Assembly: GCA_030447865.1 (NCBI GenBank)
Contig: JAUJOD010000005.1
Coordinates: 1 to 64,000 of the forward strand
DNA: 64,000 bases
Source: Nocardioidaceae bacterium
Lineage (GTDB): Bacteria > Actinomycetota > Actinomycetes > Propionibacteriales > Nocardioidaceae
Reading direction: 5' to 3'
The position numbers and the translations under genes are program-made. The notes beneath the pieces are model-generated. The model was given only the letters and a program-made list of their open reading frames with translations. It was not told where the DNA came from and did no database searches. Shown piece by piece: positions 20,222 to 29,412 of this stretch (position 1 is the stretch's first letter; the number at the start of each line of letters is the position of its first letter).

Positions 20222-21598
20222 ATGACGGACATGACGAGCTCGCAGCCGCCGGGACTTTCCATCTTTGAAGACCCGGAGGAGGAACCGGCGGGCGCCACGG
20301 CTGTCGGCGACCCAGCTGATGCCGAAGTAACCCAGGCAATCCCTCGCGTGCCCGCCGAGCAGCCGGCTGACCGCAACTACCCGTCGGGTTCCCCCCAGCC
20401 GACCCCGCAGCCGACCGCCGTACCTGCGACGCAACCTGCTGCGCCGCCAGTCCAACCCCAGGTTCACCGGCCAGTCGAGCGGCCAGCCGAGCGGCCAGCT
20501 CAGCCGCCTGCTCAGGCGCACACTCAGGCACCGCCTGCGCAGCCAGCCGTTAAGCGGCCGGCATTCCCGGTCGTCCGCCGTGGTTACGACCGGGCGGCAG
20601 TGGACTCCTTCCTCGCGTCGTTCGAGACGGGGCAAGCCGACGTCCGCGCCGCGCGCCAGCGAGCCGACCAGCTGCAAGCTCAGGTGCAGCAGATGCAGGC
20701 TCGACTGGCTGAGCACGACACACCGACCTACGCCGGACTAGGCGGGCACGCCGCCTCGATCCTGCGGCTCGCGGAAGAGGAGGCGGCAGCAGTAACGGGG
20801 GCCGCCGCCAGGACAGCTGAGGAGTCACGGGCCTACGCGCAGCGTGAGGCGGCTGCGCTGCGTGCCGACGCGGAGAAGGAGGCCGCCGACATCCGCACCG
20901 TGCAGCTGCAAGAGATCGAGGAACGTCGAACCACGGTGCTGGCAGAGGCGGAGCAGGAGCGCGCGCTGGCCCACTCACAAGCGCAGGACATCTTGGCCGC
21001 CGCCAAGCGCGAAGCTGACCAGTTGCGGCTCGCCTCCCAGCAGCAGGCCAACGCGCTGCGGACGGCGGCCAAGCGGGAGGCTGAGCAGGCGCGTGCCGTT
21101 GCCGACCGGGAGGCGATGGAGGCACGGCGCCTGTTGGCGGTAGAAAGGGAACGGCTGACCAAGGAAGCGTCGGAGCGGCACGGCTTCGCCACGGCAGAGA
21201 TCGACCGTCTTGTCGATGAGGCCGAGGCGCGGGCGAAGGCAGCCGAGGAACGCGCCCGAGAGGCAAACACGACAACCACCAGGCATCGCGAGCAAGTGAC
21301 AGCCGAAGCGGAGCGGACTCTCACTCGTTCCCGCCGGGAGGCCGAGCAGATCGTCACCGCGGCCCGCAAGCAGGCTGAGCAGATCGTCACCAACGCGAAT
21401 GCGGACGCCGACAGGCAGACCGCCGCCGCTCGGCGCGAGCTCGAGACCGTGCAGAAACGGCGCGACGGCATCGTCGCCCAGCTCGGGCAGTTGCGCGACC
21501 TCGTCGCGAGCTTCACCCACGACCCGTCGCCGACACCGGGCGGCGGTGAGGCGACCACTGCGGAGGCCGCCGACCGTCGGGGTTCCGCCCAGGGCTGA
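20222..21598 (+). CDS. Scy/DivIVA-like coiled-coil polarity protein
   Basis: 458 aa. A Pro/Gln/Ala-rich disordered N-terminus (1-110) leads to a DivIVA-like motif RRGYDRAAVDSFLASFE (about 118-135). About 300 residues of continuous Ala/Glu/Arg/Gln coiled coil follow, with frequent EAEQ/AKREA repeats. In Streptomyces, proteins at this position next to mce (Scy, FilP) organise the tip-growth machinery; a scaffold role at the pole or septum is inferred. The N-terminal ATG at 20222 precedes a second in-frame ATG three codons later. No enzymatic motif is present. Confidence 0.8.
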   Translation: MTDMTSSQPPGLSIFEDPEEEPAGATAVGDPADAEVTQAIPRVPAEQPADRNYPSGSPQPTPQPTAVPATQPAAPPVQPQVHRPVERPAERPAQPPAQAHTQAPPAQPAVKRPAFPVVRRGYDRAAVDSFLASFETGQADVRAARQRADQLQAQVQQMQARLAEHDTPTYAGLGGHAASILRLAEEEAAAVTGAAARTAEESRAYAQREAAALRADAEKEAADIRTVQLQEIEERRTTVLAEAEQERALAHSQAQDILAAAKREADQLRLASQQQANALRTAAKREAEQARAVADREAMEARRLLAVERERLTKEASERHGFATAEIDRLVDEAEARAKAAEERAREANTTTTRHREQVTAEAERTLTRSRREAEQIVTAARKQAEQIVTNANADADRQTAAARRELETVQKRRDGIVAQLGQLRDLVASFTHDPSPTPGGGEATTAEAADRRGSAQG

Positions 21599-21638
21599 CG
21601 TACGGCGACCCGCCGGGCGATGTGACAAGGTGTGCGAC

Positions 21639-22931
21639 ATGCCTGGTCGCCGTGACTCCAGCGAAGTAGAGGATGCGGCTGAGCAGGCCATCGCGGCGAA
21701 AGAGCAGGCCGTTGACGCCAAGGACGACGCGCAGGGGGCCGCCGAGCAAGCCATCGACGCCAGGACCGGCGCGCGGCAGTCAGCCGAGGAGGCCGACGCC
21801 GCCTATGACGAGTCGAAAGAGCTTTTCGAGGAACTCCTCCTGCATCCGGACGACGCGCCCGACCACGATGGTGACGAGCCATTCGGTACACCAGGTGATC
21901 CCATCTCCCGGCGCAGCCCGTTCTATGTCGGCTTCGTCGGCACCGCAGGAGTGCTGCTCGCGCTGCTCGTCGGTCTTGCGGTCCGCGAGGCCAGCTCCGT
22001 GCTGCTGTTGGTGCTGGTGTCGATGTTCTTGGCCGTCGGGCTCAATCCGGTCGTCGAATGGCTGATCGTGCGCGGATTTCGCCGGCGCTGGTCGGTGCTG
22101 CTGGTGACGATCGCCTTGCTCGTCCTCGTCACGCTCTTCGTCGTTGCGCTCGTCCCGGTGGCTCGAGCGCAGGTCACCACGCTCATCGCGAATGCCCCCG
22201 GATTACTCGACGAGCTTCAGCGCAACCGGTCGGTCCAACGGCTGGATGGCAAGTACGACGTGATCGGCACCGTGCAAGAGCGGCTGCAAGAAGGCGAGTT
22301 CGCAGACCAGGCCTTCGGCAGCCTCTTCTCCGTCGGACTGGCTGTGCTCAGCGCCCTGGTCAACGCGTTCCTGGTCTTCGTGCTGACGCTCTATTTCCTG
22401 TCGGCGCTGCCGAGCATCAAGCGCGCGGGCTACTCGATGGTGCCGGAGTCTCGGCGTACCCGGGTCACCTACCTCGGCGATGAGATCTTGCGTGGGGTGG
22501 GAGGCTACGTGGCCGGGGCGTTTCTCGTCGCGCTGTCGGCCGGCGTCAGCTCGTTCATCTTCCTGGAGATCGTGGGCTTGCGCGAGTATGCCGTCGCCCT
22601 GGCGTTGCTCGTCGCCATCTTCGACTTCATCCCGCTCATCGGAGCGACAATCGGCGCCACGATCGTCAGCATCATCGGGTTCGCGAACTCTCCGGGGATC
22701 GGCATCGCGTGCGTCATCTTCTTCATCTGTTACCAGCAGGTCGAGAACTACCTGCTCTACCCGCGCATCATGGCGTCGTCGGTCAATGTCCCCGGGGTAG
22801 TCACCGTGGTGGCTGTGCTCATCGGCGGCAGCTTGATGGGCGTCGTGGGCGCGATGTTGGCCATCCCCACTGCCGCGGCAGTGCTGTTGCTGGTGCGCGA
22901 GGTCTGGCATCCAAAGGTCGAGGAGGCCTGA
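21639..22931 (+). CDS. AI-2E family transporter (PF01594-type) with helical N-terminal extension
   Basis: 430 aa. Residues 1-75 are hydrophilic and Ala/Glu/Asp-rich, probably coiled coil. About eight hydrophobic segments follow, with the family's loop DFIPLIGATIGATI and C-terminal block YPRIMASSVNVPGVVTVVAVL. The family includes AI-2 exporter-like and Na+/H+ antiporter-like proteins, so the substrate is unknown. It starts 40 bases after the scy-like gene on the same strand and may be co-transcribed with it. Confidence 0.88.
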   Translation: MPGRRDSSEVEDAAEQAIAAKEQAVDAKDDAQGAAEQAIDARTGARQSAEEADAAYDESKELFEELLLHPDDAPDHDGDEPFGTPGDPISRRSPFYVGFVGTAGVLLALLVGLAVREASSVLLLVLVSMFLAVGLNPVVEWLIVRGFRRRWSVLLVTIALLVLVTLFVVALVPVARAQVTTLIANAPGLLDELQRNRSVQRLDGKYDVIGTVQERLQEGEFADQAFGSLFSVGLAVLSALVNAFLVFVLTLYFLSALPSIKRAGYSMVPESRRTRVTYLGDEILRGVGGYVAGAFLVALSAGVSSFIFLEIVGLREYAVALALLVAIFDFIPLIGATIGATIVSIIGFANSPGIGIACVIFFICYQQVENYLLYPRIMASSVNVPGVVTVVAVLIGGSLMGVVGAMLAIPTAAAVLLLVREVWHPKVEEA

Positions 22932-22947
22932 CCGATGCTCCGCCGGC

Positions 22948-23691
22948 TCAGATCTGCGGCGAGGCTAACGTCATCTCCCCGTGCCACTCGCTGGGCAGCG
23001 GCGACGCGTCGGGGTTCAGCCGAGCGGTGATGAGGTCCAGCACGGTTTCGGCCTGACCCACCCACAGATGCTTCCCGTCGGGTACGTCGATCACCTCCGC
23101 AGCTGGCACGGCGGCGAACCGCTCCCGGGCCGCCGCTGGCCGCAGGTAGTCGTCATACTCGGGAACGATGGCGACCACGGGCTTGCCGCTCTCCTTCCAC
23201 GACAACAGCTGCTCCGCACCGGCGAGGCGCAACGGGGGTGAGAGCAGGATCGCACCGGTCACCGCAGGGTCATTGCCGTACAGCAGAGCAAGATCCGTGC
23301 CGAACGACCAGCCCACCAACCACACGTTCGGCAGCTCGGCGAACTCGGTGTACTCAATGGCTGCTGCCACGTCGAAGCGTTCACTGCGCGCGCCGTCGAA
23401 CGCGCCGTCACTCGTGCCCTGGGCGCTGCTCGTGCCGCGGGTGTTGAACCGCAACACGGCAATGCCGGCGAGGGCGGGCAGCCGGTACGCCGCCTTCCGG
23501 AAGATGTGGCTGTCCATCATGCCGCCCTCCGTCGGAAGCGGATGCAGGCAGACCATCGTCGCCACCGGGGCCGCATCGACCGGCGACGCCAGCTCGGCCA
23601 CCAGGTTCAGCCCGTCGGCCGTGCTGAGCGTCACCGGTTGCCGACTCGCTGGGAGCACGGAGTTGGCCCGGATACGGTGTCTGGTGCTCAC
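22948..23691 (-). CDS. Alpha/beta hydrolase
   Basis: 247 aa. Nucleophile elbow GWSFGTD with S129; a late DGKHLW supplies a likely catalytic His; an Asp is near EYDDYLRP. The early CLHPLPTEGGMMD segment resembles the oxyanion-loop region of dienelactone-hydrolase-like/KANL3-type hydrolases. The substrate is unknown. It is convergent with the AI-2E gene and follows the fused 3-hydroxyacyl-CoA dehydrogenase by three bases, so it is probably in that operon and may act on an acyl-CoA or ester intermediate. Confidence 0.82.
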   Translation of the reverse strand: MSTRHRIRANSVLPASRQPVTLSTADGLNLVAELASPVDAAPVATMVCLHPLPTEGGMMDSHIFRKAAYRLPALAGIAVLRFNTRGTSSAQGTSDGAFDGARSERFDVAAAIEYTEFAELPNVWLVGWSFGTDLALLYGNDPAVTGAILLSPPLRLAGAEQLLSWKESGKPVVAIVPEYDDYLRPAAARERFAAVPAAEVIDVPDGKHLWVGQAETVLDLITARLNPDASPLPSEWHGEMTLASPQI

Positions 23692-23694
23692 GGC

Positions 23695-25359
23695 CTAACG
23701 CGTCGAGTAGTCACGAAAACCCCTGCCCGTCTTCCGACCGAGATAGCCCGCAGTGACGAGGTGCTCCAGCAGCGGAGCGGGCGCCAAGCCTGGCTCCCGG
23801 AACTCCTGGAACAACCTCTGTTCGATGGCCAGTGCCACATCGTTGCCCACGACGTCGAGCAGCTCGAACGGCCCCATCGGGAGCGCACAGCCGGCTTTCA
23901 TGGCGGTGTCGATCTCGTCGGCGTCGGCATAGTGGGCTTCCAGCATGCGGACCGCGTCATTGAGGTACGGGAACAGCAACGCGTTGACGATGAAGCCGGC
24001 CCGGTCCGCGCAGCAGACGGCGTGCTTGCCAACGGCTGCACATACCGCCCGGACAGTCTCTGTCACGTCGCTGCCGGTTGCCACCGTCGCGACCACCTCG
24101 ACCAGCTCTACTTCCTGCGCAGGGTTGAAGAAGTGCATCCCGACGACGTCTCCCGGCCGGCCGGTCGCCGCGGCCAGCTCAATCACGGGCAGCGACGTCG
24201 TCGTCGTTGCGAGGATCGCACCGTCCCGACAGATCTCGTCGAGGCTGTTGACCAAGGCCCTCTTGGCTGACAGCTCGTCAGCGATCGCCTCCACAACAAG
24301 GTCTGCATCAGCCAGCTCGTCGAGCGAGGTAGAGCCGGTGACGTGGGTGACGTCGTACCCACCGCTCGCGAACACCTCGACGATCCCCGTCGCCATCGTG
24401 CCCGAACCGACGACACCGACCCGGGCGATCTGCCGGCGAAACTGCGGAGCAGAGTCTAGGCCCGGTGTCTCGGCGTCATCGACCACGATCGGGCGGTCGG
24501 CCGCTTCGTAGGTGTAGAACCCGCGACCGGTCTTGCGCCCGAGCAGGCCGGCGGTGACCAGCTGCTTCAGCAGGGGCGACGGGGCGTGCAGGCGGTTGCG
24601 GCCCTCCCGGTACATCGTGTCGAGGATCTCGTACGCCGTGTCGAGCCCGATCAGGTCTAGCAGCGCCAGCGGACCCATCGGGTAGCCGCAGCCCAACCGG
24701 ATAGCAACGTCGATGTCCTCGCGAGAGGCGTAGTGGCTTTCATACATCGACACGGCATGGTTGAGATAGCCGAACAGCAAGGCGTTGGCGATGAAGCCGG
24801 CCCTGTCTTCGACCGCGACCGGCAGCTTCCCCATCTTGCGCGCCAGCTCCTCGACGTCGTCGATGACGTCGGGATCGCTGACGACGGTGTGGATCAGCTC
24901 GACGAACTGCTGCACTGGTGCGGGGTTGAAGAAGTGCAGGCCAATTACTCGACCCGGCGAGGAGGTGGCCGCGGAGATCTCCGTGACCGACAGGGATGAG
25001 GTGTTGGTCGCGAGCACCGCATCGGGTCGCACGATCTCGTCGAGCCGTTGGAAGATCGCTCGCTTGACGCCGAGCCGCTCGACTACCGCTTCGACGACGA
25101 GGTCGCAGTCGGCGAGGTCAGCCAACTGCGTCGTCAGCCTCAGCCGGTCGAGGGTCGCCTGCTGTTCAGCCGCTGACAGCTTCCCCCGCTTGACCGCTCG
25201 GTCCGTGGAGTGGCGAATGTTGGCCCGGCCCCGCTCCATCTGCTCATCGGTCTGCTCGACACCGATGACGGAGTAACCGTTGCGGGCGAAGACCTCGGCG
25301 ATGCCAGCCCCCATCGTGCCAAGCCCGACCACTCCAATCGTTTCGAACTGTCGGGACAT
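23695..25359 (-). CDS. Tandem 3-hydroxyacyl-CoA dehydrogenase
   Basis: 554 aa made of two 3-hydroxybutyryl-CoA dehydrogenase-like units. Unit 1 (1-285) has [11 protein letters not shown], the acidic NAD-ribose residue in VIGVEQ, and catalytic LHFFNPAP. Unit 2 (about 300-554) has [12 protein letters not shown] and MHFFNPAQE, but the segment after the first strand is shortened by about 35-40 residues and the ribose-binding acid is lost (VTHVTG). Unit 1 should be the active NAD enzyme; unit 2 may be structural or have altered binding. From memory, Streptomyces has a similar double protein. It is divergent from nucS. Confidence 0.88.
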   Translation of the reverse strand: MSRQFETIGVVGLGTMGAGIAEVFARNGYSVIGVEQTDEQMERGRANIRHSTDRAVKRGKLSAAEQQATLDRLRLTTQLADLADCDLVVEAVVERLGVKRAIFQRLDEIVRPDAVLATNTSSLSVTEISAATSSPGRVIGLHFFNPAPVQQFVELIHTVVSDPDVIDDVEELARKMGKLPVAVEDRAGFIANALLFGYLNHAVSMYESHYASREDIDVAIRLGCGYPMGPLALLDLIGLDTAYEILDTMYREGRNRLHAPSPLLKQLVTAGLLGRKTGRGFYTYEAADRPIVVDDAETPGLDSAPQFRRQIARVGVVGSGTMATGIVEVFASGGYDVTHVTGSTSLDELADADLVVEAIADELSAKRALVNSLDEICRDGAILATTTTSLPVIELAAATGRPGDVVGMHFFNPAQEVELVEVVATVATGSDVTETVRAVCAAVGKHAVCCADRAGFIVNALLFPYLNDAVRMLEAHYADADEIDTAMKAGCALPMGPFELLDVVGNDVALAIEQRLFQEFREPGLAPAPLLEHLVTAGYLGRKTGRGFRDYSTR

Positions 25360-25460
25360 GCCCGGCAGTCTCCCACAGCCGCCGAGTGGTCACCGCCGTA
25401 CCGCCGAGGGGTCGCTGATGCCGCAGGGTTGGGCCGCAAGCTCCGCTCGACTGGCGTGGG

Positions 25461-25474
25461 TAAGGTCGGGCTTC
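25461..25474 (+). promoter_or_regulatory. Putative -10 element for leaderless nucS
   Basis: TAAGGT (25461-25466) fits TANNNT and ends eight bases before the GTG start of nucS. No Shine-Dalgarno is visible between them, so the transcript may begin at the start codon. A -35 element is not obvious. Confidence 0.35.
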
Positions 25475-26149
25475 GTGCGTCTTGTCATTGCTCGCTGCCA
25501 GGTCGACTACGCCGGCCGGCTGACCGCGCACCTTCCCATGGCGCTACGCCTGCTGATCGTCAAAGCCGACAGCTCCGTGCTTGTTCATGCCGACGGCGGC
25601 TCCTACAAGCCACTCAACTGGATGTCACCGCCCTGCACACTCGTGGAGGGCACGCTCGACGACGAGCGGGTCGAGTGGGTTGTCGAGTCGTCCGGTGGCG
25701 ACACGCTCCGCATCCTGATCGACGAGGTCGTCAGCGACTCGACGTACGAGCTCGGCATCGATCCCGGCCTGCAGAAGGACGGTGTCGAGAAGCACCTGCA
25801 GGAACTGCTCGCGGACCACCCGACGACACTTGGCGACGACTTGACGCTGGTACGCCGCGAGTTTCCGACAGCGATCGGACCTGTCGACCTGCTGTGCCGG
25901 GACGACGACGGCGCCTCGGTCGCCGTGGAGATCAAACGCCGCGGCGACATCGACGGTGTCGAGCAACTGACGCGGTACCTGCACCTGCTCAACCGCGATC
26001 CGCTGCTGCGCCCAGTGCGCGGCATCCTTGCCGCTCAACAGATCAAGCCGCAGGCGAAGGTGCTCGCGCTGGACAGGGGCATTACCTGCGTCACCGTCGA
26101 CTACGACCAGCTCCGCGGCATGGACGACCCCACCGCGCGGCTGTTCTAG
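25475..26149 (+). CDS. nucS: Mismatch-specific endonuclease NucS (EndoMS)
   Basis: 224 aa. In Actinobacteria NucS replaces MutS/MutL in non-canonical mismatch repair by cutting both strands at mismatches. An N-terminal dimerisation domain is followed by a RecB-like nuclease core with D138, E152 and K154 (PVDLL ... VEIKRR). The C-terminus ends DPTARLF, a likely beta-clamp-binding tail. The start GTG at 25475 gives the family N-terminus [16 protein letters not shown]. The stop lies in a 12-bp tandem duplication shared with the convergent gene. Confidence 0.94.
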   Translation: MRLVIARCQVDYAGRLTAHLPMALRLLIVKADSSVLVHADGGSYKPLNWMSPPCTLVEGTLDDERVEWVVESSGGDTLRILIDEVVSDSTYELGIDPGLQKDGVEKHLQELLADHPTTLGDDLTLVRREFPTAIGPVDLLCRDDDGASVAVEIKRRGDIDGVEQLTRYLHLLNRDPLLRPVRGILAAQQIKPQAKVLALDRGITCVTVDYDQLRGMDDPTARLF

Positions 26150-26161
26150 CGGCTGTTCTAG
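26138..26161. repeat. 12-bp tandem duplication at convergent stop codons
   Basis: CGGCTGTTCTAG occurs twice back to back (26138-26149 and 26150-26161). The first copy supplies the nucS TAG; the second supplies, on the other strand, the TAG of the PRC-barrel gene (26158-26160). This suggests a small duplication that separated two formerly overlapping stops. Confidence 0.8.
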
Positions 26162-26967
26162 CGTCCGGTCGTCGTGTCCTCGGAACTGTCGCCGCGGTCG
26201 ACAACGTCGCCTTCCACCTCGATGCGCTCCTGCCGGACCTCTTCGGTGACAGTCTCCATCTCGACCACCCGCTCGGTCCCGAGCCTCACTCGCTCGACTG
26301 GCTGAACCACCTTCTCGACCACCGGCACCTCTTCACTCAGCACGATCTCCGGCGATCCTTCCGCCATCGGCGCGCCCTCGACGATCTCGTAGTCGCCGTC
26401 GGCGTCCTCTTCGCCCACCGGCACCGCCTCGAGCACCGCCTTCTCCTTGCGCACGGGAACCGTGATCGTCACGTCTTCGGTGACGACGTACTTGCGCAGC
26501 CGGGCACGACCGGTGACCTCGCGCGTCGTTCCGACCCGCAGCTTCTCCTCCGACCGCGTCATCGCGTCGTCCGCGCCCGCCGTACCAGCTGCGTCGTACG
26601 TCGTCTCGTTGGTCTGGGTGGTGGTGTCGAGGTAGGCGTCGGGCTCAGACGAGTAGGGGATCCCGTAGTAGTCATACAGCGCCTGCTCGTCGTCGGGGCT
26701 GAGGTGGCCGTCGTCAGGGCTGATGTTCGGCGCACCCTTGACGCGGTCGCCGTCGAAGCCCACGACCAGGTGTCCATCGGAGACCGACGCGTTGGCCATC
26801 GGGACGAAGTTCTCGTTGGTGCCGAACATCCCGGTCTTGATTGTTGCGAACGCCGGTTCGCCGGTCTGGTCGTCGAGGTAGATTTGGCCGACTTCGCCGA
26901 TCTTCTCCCCGTCCGAGCTGTAGGCGTCCGTACCGATAACTTGCTGTACTTCGTCTTGGCTGAGCAT
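26158..26967 (-). CDS. PRC-barrel and DUF2382 stress protein
   Basis: 269 aa from the ATG at 26965-26967 (MLSQDEVQQVIG). A PRC-barrel domain covers about residues 5-90 (GEKIGEVGQIYLDD). A highly charged DUF2382-type domain covers about 130-245, with repeated EVxVxKE/VVEKVVQPVERVRLGTE-like strands. No membrane segment is seen. Such proteins are common in stress or desiccation clusters of Actinobacteria; the molecular role is unknown. It is divergent from the low-complexity membrane-associated genes that follow. Confidence 0.85.
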   Translation of the reverse strand: MLSQDEVQQVIGTDAYSSDGEKIGEVGQIYLDDQTGEPAFATIKTGMFGTNENFVPMANASVSDGHLVVGFDGDRVKGAPNISPDDGHLSPDDEQALYDYYGIPYSSEPDAYLDTTTQTNETTYDAAGTAGADDAMTRSEEKLRVGTTREVTGRARLRKYVVTEDVTITVPVRKEKAVLEAVPVGEEDADGDYEIVEGAPMAEGSPEIVLSEEVPVVEKVVQPVERVRLGTERVVEMETVTEEVRQERIEVEGDVVDRGDSSEDTTTGR

Positions 26968-27148
26968 GCCCGTTGTCTCCCTCACTCCGTTTAAGGTGGT
27001 GCGCCGTGGCAGGTCACCTGAGAACGCGCCGTCCTTTCTGCTGCGGGTGTACCCACTTTGACTGCGCGGCATGTACTCGTCATAACTTGGCCGTTGGTTG
27101 GCCATTTCGCCGGTCCAGCAAGGGAAAGGGCGGCAACCCAAATTCACG

Positions 27149-27173
27149 GTTTCGATCCAGGTCTGAGGGGCAC
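27149..27173 (+). promoter_or_regulatory. Possible SigB/SigF-like stress promoter
   Basis: GTTT (27149-27152), 15 bases, then GGGCAC (27168-27173), one mismatch from the GTTT-N14-16-GGGTAC stress-sigma consensus of Actinobacteria. It ends 33 bases before the ATG at 27207. Stress control fits the gene content downstream, but the call rests on one motif. Confidence 0.35.
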
Positions 27174-27206
27174 AGTCCCTGCAGACGCGATGGAAGGAAG
27201 GAAACA

Positions 27207-28058
27207 ATGCCCACCACACCAAACGACCCATACGGCTCGTCGGGGTACGGCGAAGGAGAGTCGACCACTGAGTCCGGCTACTCGTCCCCCACTGACTATT
27301 CGACCGGAGCGTCCGACTACTCAACGGGCACCACCGGCTTCGACACGGGCACCACCGACTATGACGCGGGCGGCGACTCGTCAAGTACTGCTGCCGCCGC
27401 CAAGGGGGAGGCGCAGAACGTCAAGGACACCACAGCCCAGGCCACGCAACAGGTCGCAGGCACGGCCAAGGAACAGGCCGGCCAGGTTGCTGGTGACGTG
27501 AAAGAGCAGACGCAGCAGCTGGCCAGCCAGGCCAAGAGCCAGCTCTCCGACCAGGCGATGTCGCAACGCGACCGCGCTTCGGAGGGCTTGCGCTCACTGG
27601 GCGGCGAGCTCCGCACGATGGCCGAGTCCAGCGAGCAGTCAGGGCTGGCGGCTCAGCTCGCCCGCCAAGGCGCCGACCTCGCCGAGCAGGCCGCTGACTT
27701 CCTGGGCCAGCGCCAGCCGAGCGAGCTCGTTGACGAGGTGCGCGACTTCGCGCGGCGCCGCCCCGGTGGCTTCCTTGCCGGCGCCGCACTGGCCGGCGTG
27801 GTCGTGGGCCGACTGACCCGTGGCGCCAAGAGCGCCCGTGACAGCGACAGCTCGTCGCAGTTCGACGCCTCGGGTACGTCGAGCACCGGGTACTCCGGCG
27901 GGTACGACGCCTACGCGACCCAGCCGACCAGTGCCATGCCGCCAACCGCGGCAGGATGGAGTCCGGCCGCCGCGCAACCAGCGCCCATCCTCAACGAGCC
28001 GTACGGCGAGCAACAGCCACCCGCCGGCTACGACGCCGGGTACGGAGGTCGCGCATGA
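27207..28058 (+). CDS. Low-complexity protein with amphipathic repeats
   Basis: 283 aa. The N-terminus (1-60) is rich in Gly, Tyr, Ser, Thr and Asp (repeats like TGTTDYD). The middle (65-125) has Ala/Gln/Lys amphipathic helices of LEA/CsbD character (KEQAGQVAGDVKEQTQQ). A single hydrophobic stretch GGFLAGAALAGVVVGRL lies near 190-206, followed by a Tyr/Gly/Pro tail. A strong GGAAGGAAGG ribosome-binding stretch precedes the ATG at 27207. Probably a membrane-associated stress or surface protein; no enzymatic motif. It overlaps the next gene by ATGA (28055-28058). Confidence 0.78.
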   Translation: MPTTPNDPYGSSGYGEGESTTESGYSSPTDYSTGASDYSTGTTGFDTGTTDYDAGGDSSSTAAAAKGEAQNVKDTTAQATQQVAGTAKEQAGQVAGDVKEQTQQLASQAKSQLSDQAMSQRDRASEGLRSLGGELRTMAESSEQSGLAAQLARQGADLAEQAADFLGQRQPSELVDEVRDFARRRPGGFLAGAALAGVVVGRLTRGAKSARDSDSSSQFDASGTSSTGYSGGYDAYATQPTSAMPPTAAGWSPAAAQPAPILNEPYGEQQPPAGYDAGYGGRA

Positions 28059-28765
28059 GTAGCTCATACGGACCTGGGCCCGGACAGGGCTCCTCGGCCG
28101 GCGGCCCAAGCGGCGGCGGGTACGGCCCGGGCGGTTACGACCAAGGCGGCTACGACCCAGGCGCCCCCCAAGGCATCCCGCCGGGGACGCCGCTCGGGGG
28201 TGCGCAGGGCTACCCGGAGGGCGGCGGCTACCAGCCGGGGACTGCTGGCGGCGGGTACTCCGAGGGCAGCTACGCCGGCGGTTACTCCGAGGGCACAGCT
28301 CAAGGTGGTGCCACCTCGTACGACACCACGTACGCTCAGACCGCTGACACAGGTGCCTCGGCCGCGCCGTCCGACCGCCCCGATGTCGAGGGCGAGTCGG
28401 TGGGCAGCCTCGTCGGTCGGTTGACCAGCGACGTGTCGAAGCTGATGCGCCAGGAGCTGGAGCTGGCCAAAGTCGAGCTGCGAGAAGAGGGCAAGAAGGC
28501 AGGCAAGGCGGCCGGACTTCTGGCGGGTGCCGGCGTGGCGGGTCTGTTGCTGGCGATCTTTGCCTCCATGACGTTGATGTACGTACTGGACACCCAGTTG
28601 CCCCTTCCCTGGGCGGCGTTCATCGTGGCGCTGCTCTGGGCTGTGGTCGCCGGCATCTTGTTCATGATGGGCCGCAAGAAGATGGCCGAAGTCAACCCGA
28701 AGCCCGAGCAGACCATTGAGACACTCAAGGAGGACAAGCAATGGGTGCAAGCCCAGAAGAACTAA
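28055..28765 (+). CDS. Holin-superfamily-like membrane protein (PF07332 type)
   Basis: 236 aa. The first ~110 residues are a Gly/Tyr/Pro/Ser low-complexity tail with GGY repeats. Residues about 125-225 match the actinobacterial 'putative Actinobacterial Holin-X' type: SVGSLVGRLTSDVSKLMRQELELAKVEL, then two membrane segments (about 150-175 and 183-205) and a basic end GRKKMAEVNPKPE. Function unknown; not evidence of a phage. The 3' end overlaps the DUF3618 gene by 25 bases, so the three genes are coupled. Confidence 0.82.
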   Translation: MSSSYGPGPGQGSSAGGPSGGGYGPGGYDQGGYDPGAPQGIPPGTPLGGAQGYPEGGGYQPGTAGGGYSEGSYAGGYSEGTAQGGATSYDTTYAQTADTGASAAPSDRPDVEGESVGSLVGRLTSDVSKLMRQELELAKVELREEGKKAGKAAGLLAGAGVAGLLLAIFASMTLMYVLDTQLPLPWAAFIVALLWAVVAGILFMMGRKKMAEVNPKPEQTIETLKEDKQWVQAQKN

Positions 28766-29412
28766 GGCGCGAAATCGAAGAGACGCGCCGTGACCTCAGC
28801 TACGACGTCGATGCACTCAACGAGAAGGTCAGTCCCTCTCGGGTGATGTCTCGACGCGTCGACAAGGCTCGCGGCACGGTCGGTAGCTTGAAGGAGCGGG
28901 TTATGGGTTCGGCACAGTCAGGCACGTCATCAGTGGGCGGCACGGCGAGTTCCGCAAGAGACTCCGCCGGTTCGGCCGTCTCGTCGGCGGCATCGACAGT
29001 GAGCGATGCAGCGTCAACGGTTTCCGGCGCCGTGAGCCAGAGCCCGCAGATGGCGCGCGAGCGTGCCCAGGGGAATCCCCTCGCCGCTGGGCTCATCGCT
29101 TTCGCTGGTGGTTGGCTGGTCTCCAGCTTGCTGCCCGCCACCCGTCAGGAAGAGCAGCTGGCCGGGACCATCCAGGACAAGGCGTCCGAGTTCAAGGAGC
29201 CGTTGAAGGAGCAGGCTCAGCAGGTAGCCCAGGAGCTCAAGGAGAATCTCCAGGAGCCTGCCCAGCAGGCCGTCCAGCAGGTCAAGGACAGCGCCACCGA
29301 GGCAGCCACCACGGTCAAGGAGGAGGGCCAGTCCCAAGCCCAGACCGTCACTGAGGAAGCCAAGTCTTCGGCGCAGAATGTGAAGGGTTCCAGTAGCGGG
29401 GGTTCGATCTGA
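28741..29412 (+). CDS. DUF3618 domain protein
   Basis: 223 aa. The N-terminal motif SPEELRREIEETRRDLSYDVDALNEKVSPSRV is the DUF3618 signature. A Ser/Ala/Gly region follows, then a hydrophobic segment GLIAFAGGWLVSSLLP (about 115-132), and a Gln/Lys/Glu amphipathic tail. Together with the holin-like gene it forms a conserved actinobacterial envelope pair of unknown role. Its TGA overlaps the likely CTG start of the BrkB gene as CTGA. Confidence 0.85.
   Translation: MGASPEELRREIEETRRDLSYDVDALNEKVSPSRVMSRRVDKARGTVGSLKERVMGSAQSGTSSVGGTASSARDSAGSAVSSAASTVSDAASTVSGAVSQSPQMARERAQGNPLAAGLIAFAGGWLVSSLLPATRQEEQLAGTIQDKASEFKEPLKEQAQQVAQELKENLQEPAQQAVQQVKDSATEAATTVKEEGQSQAQTVTEEAKSSAQNVKGSSSGGSI

Noticed and set aside
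28055-28765. Prophage holin
   Set aside because: The holin-like fold is a common actinobacterial membrane family and no phage genes are nearby.
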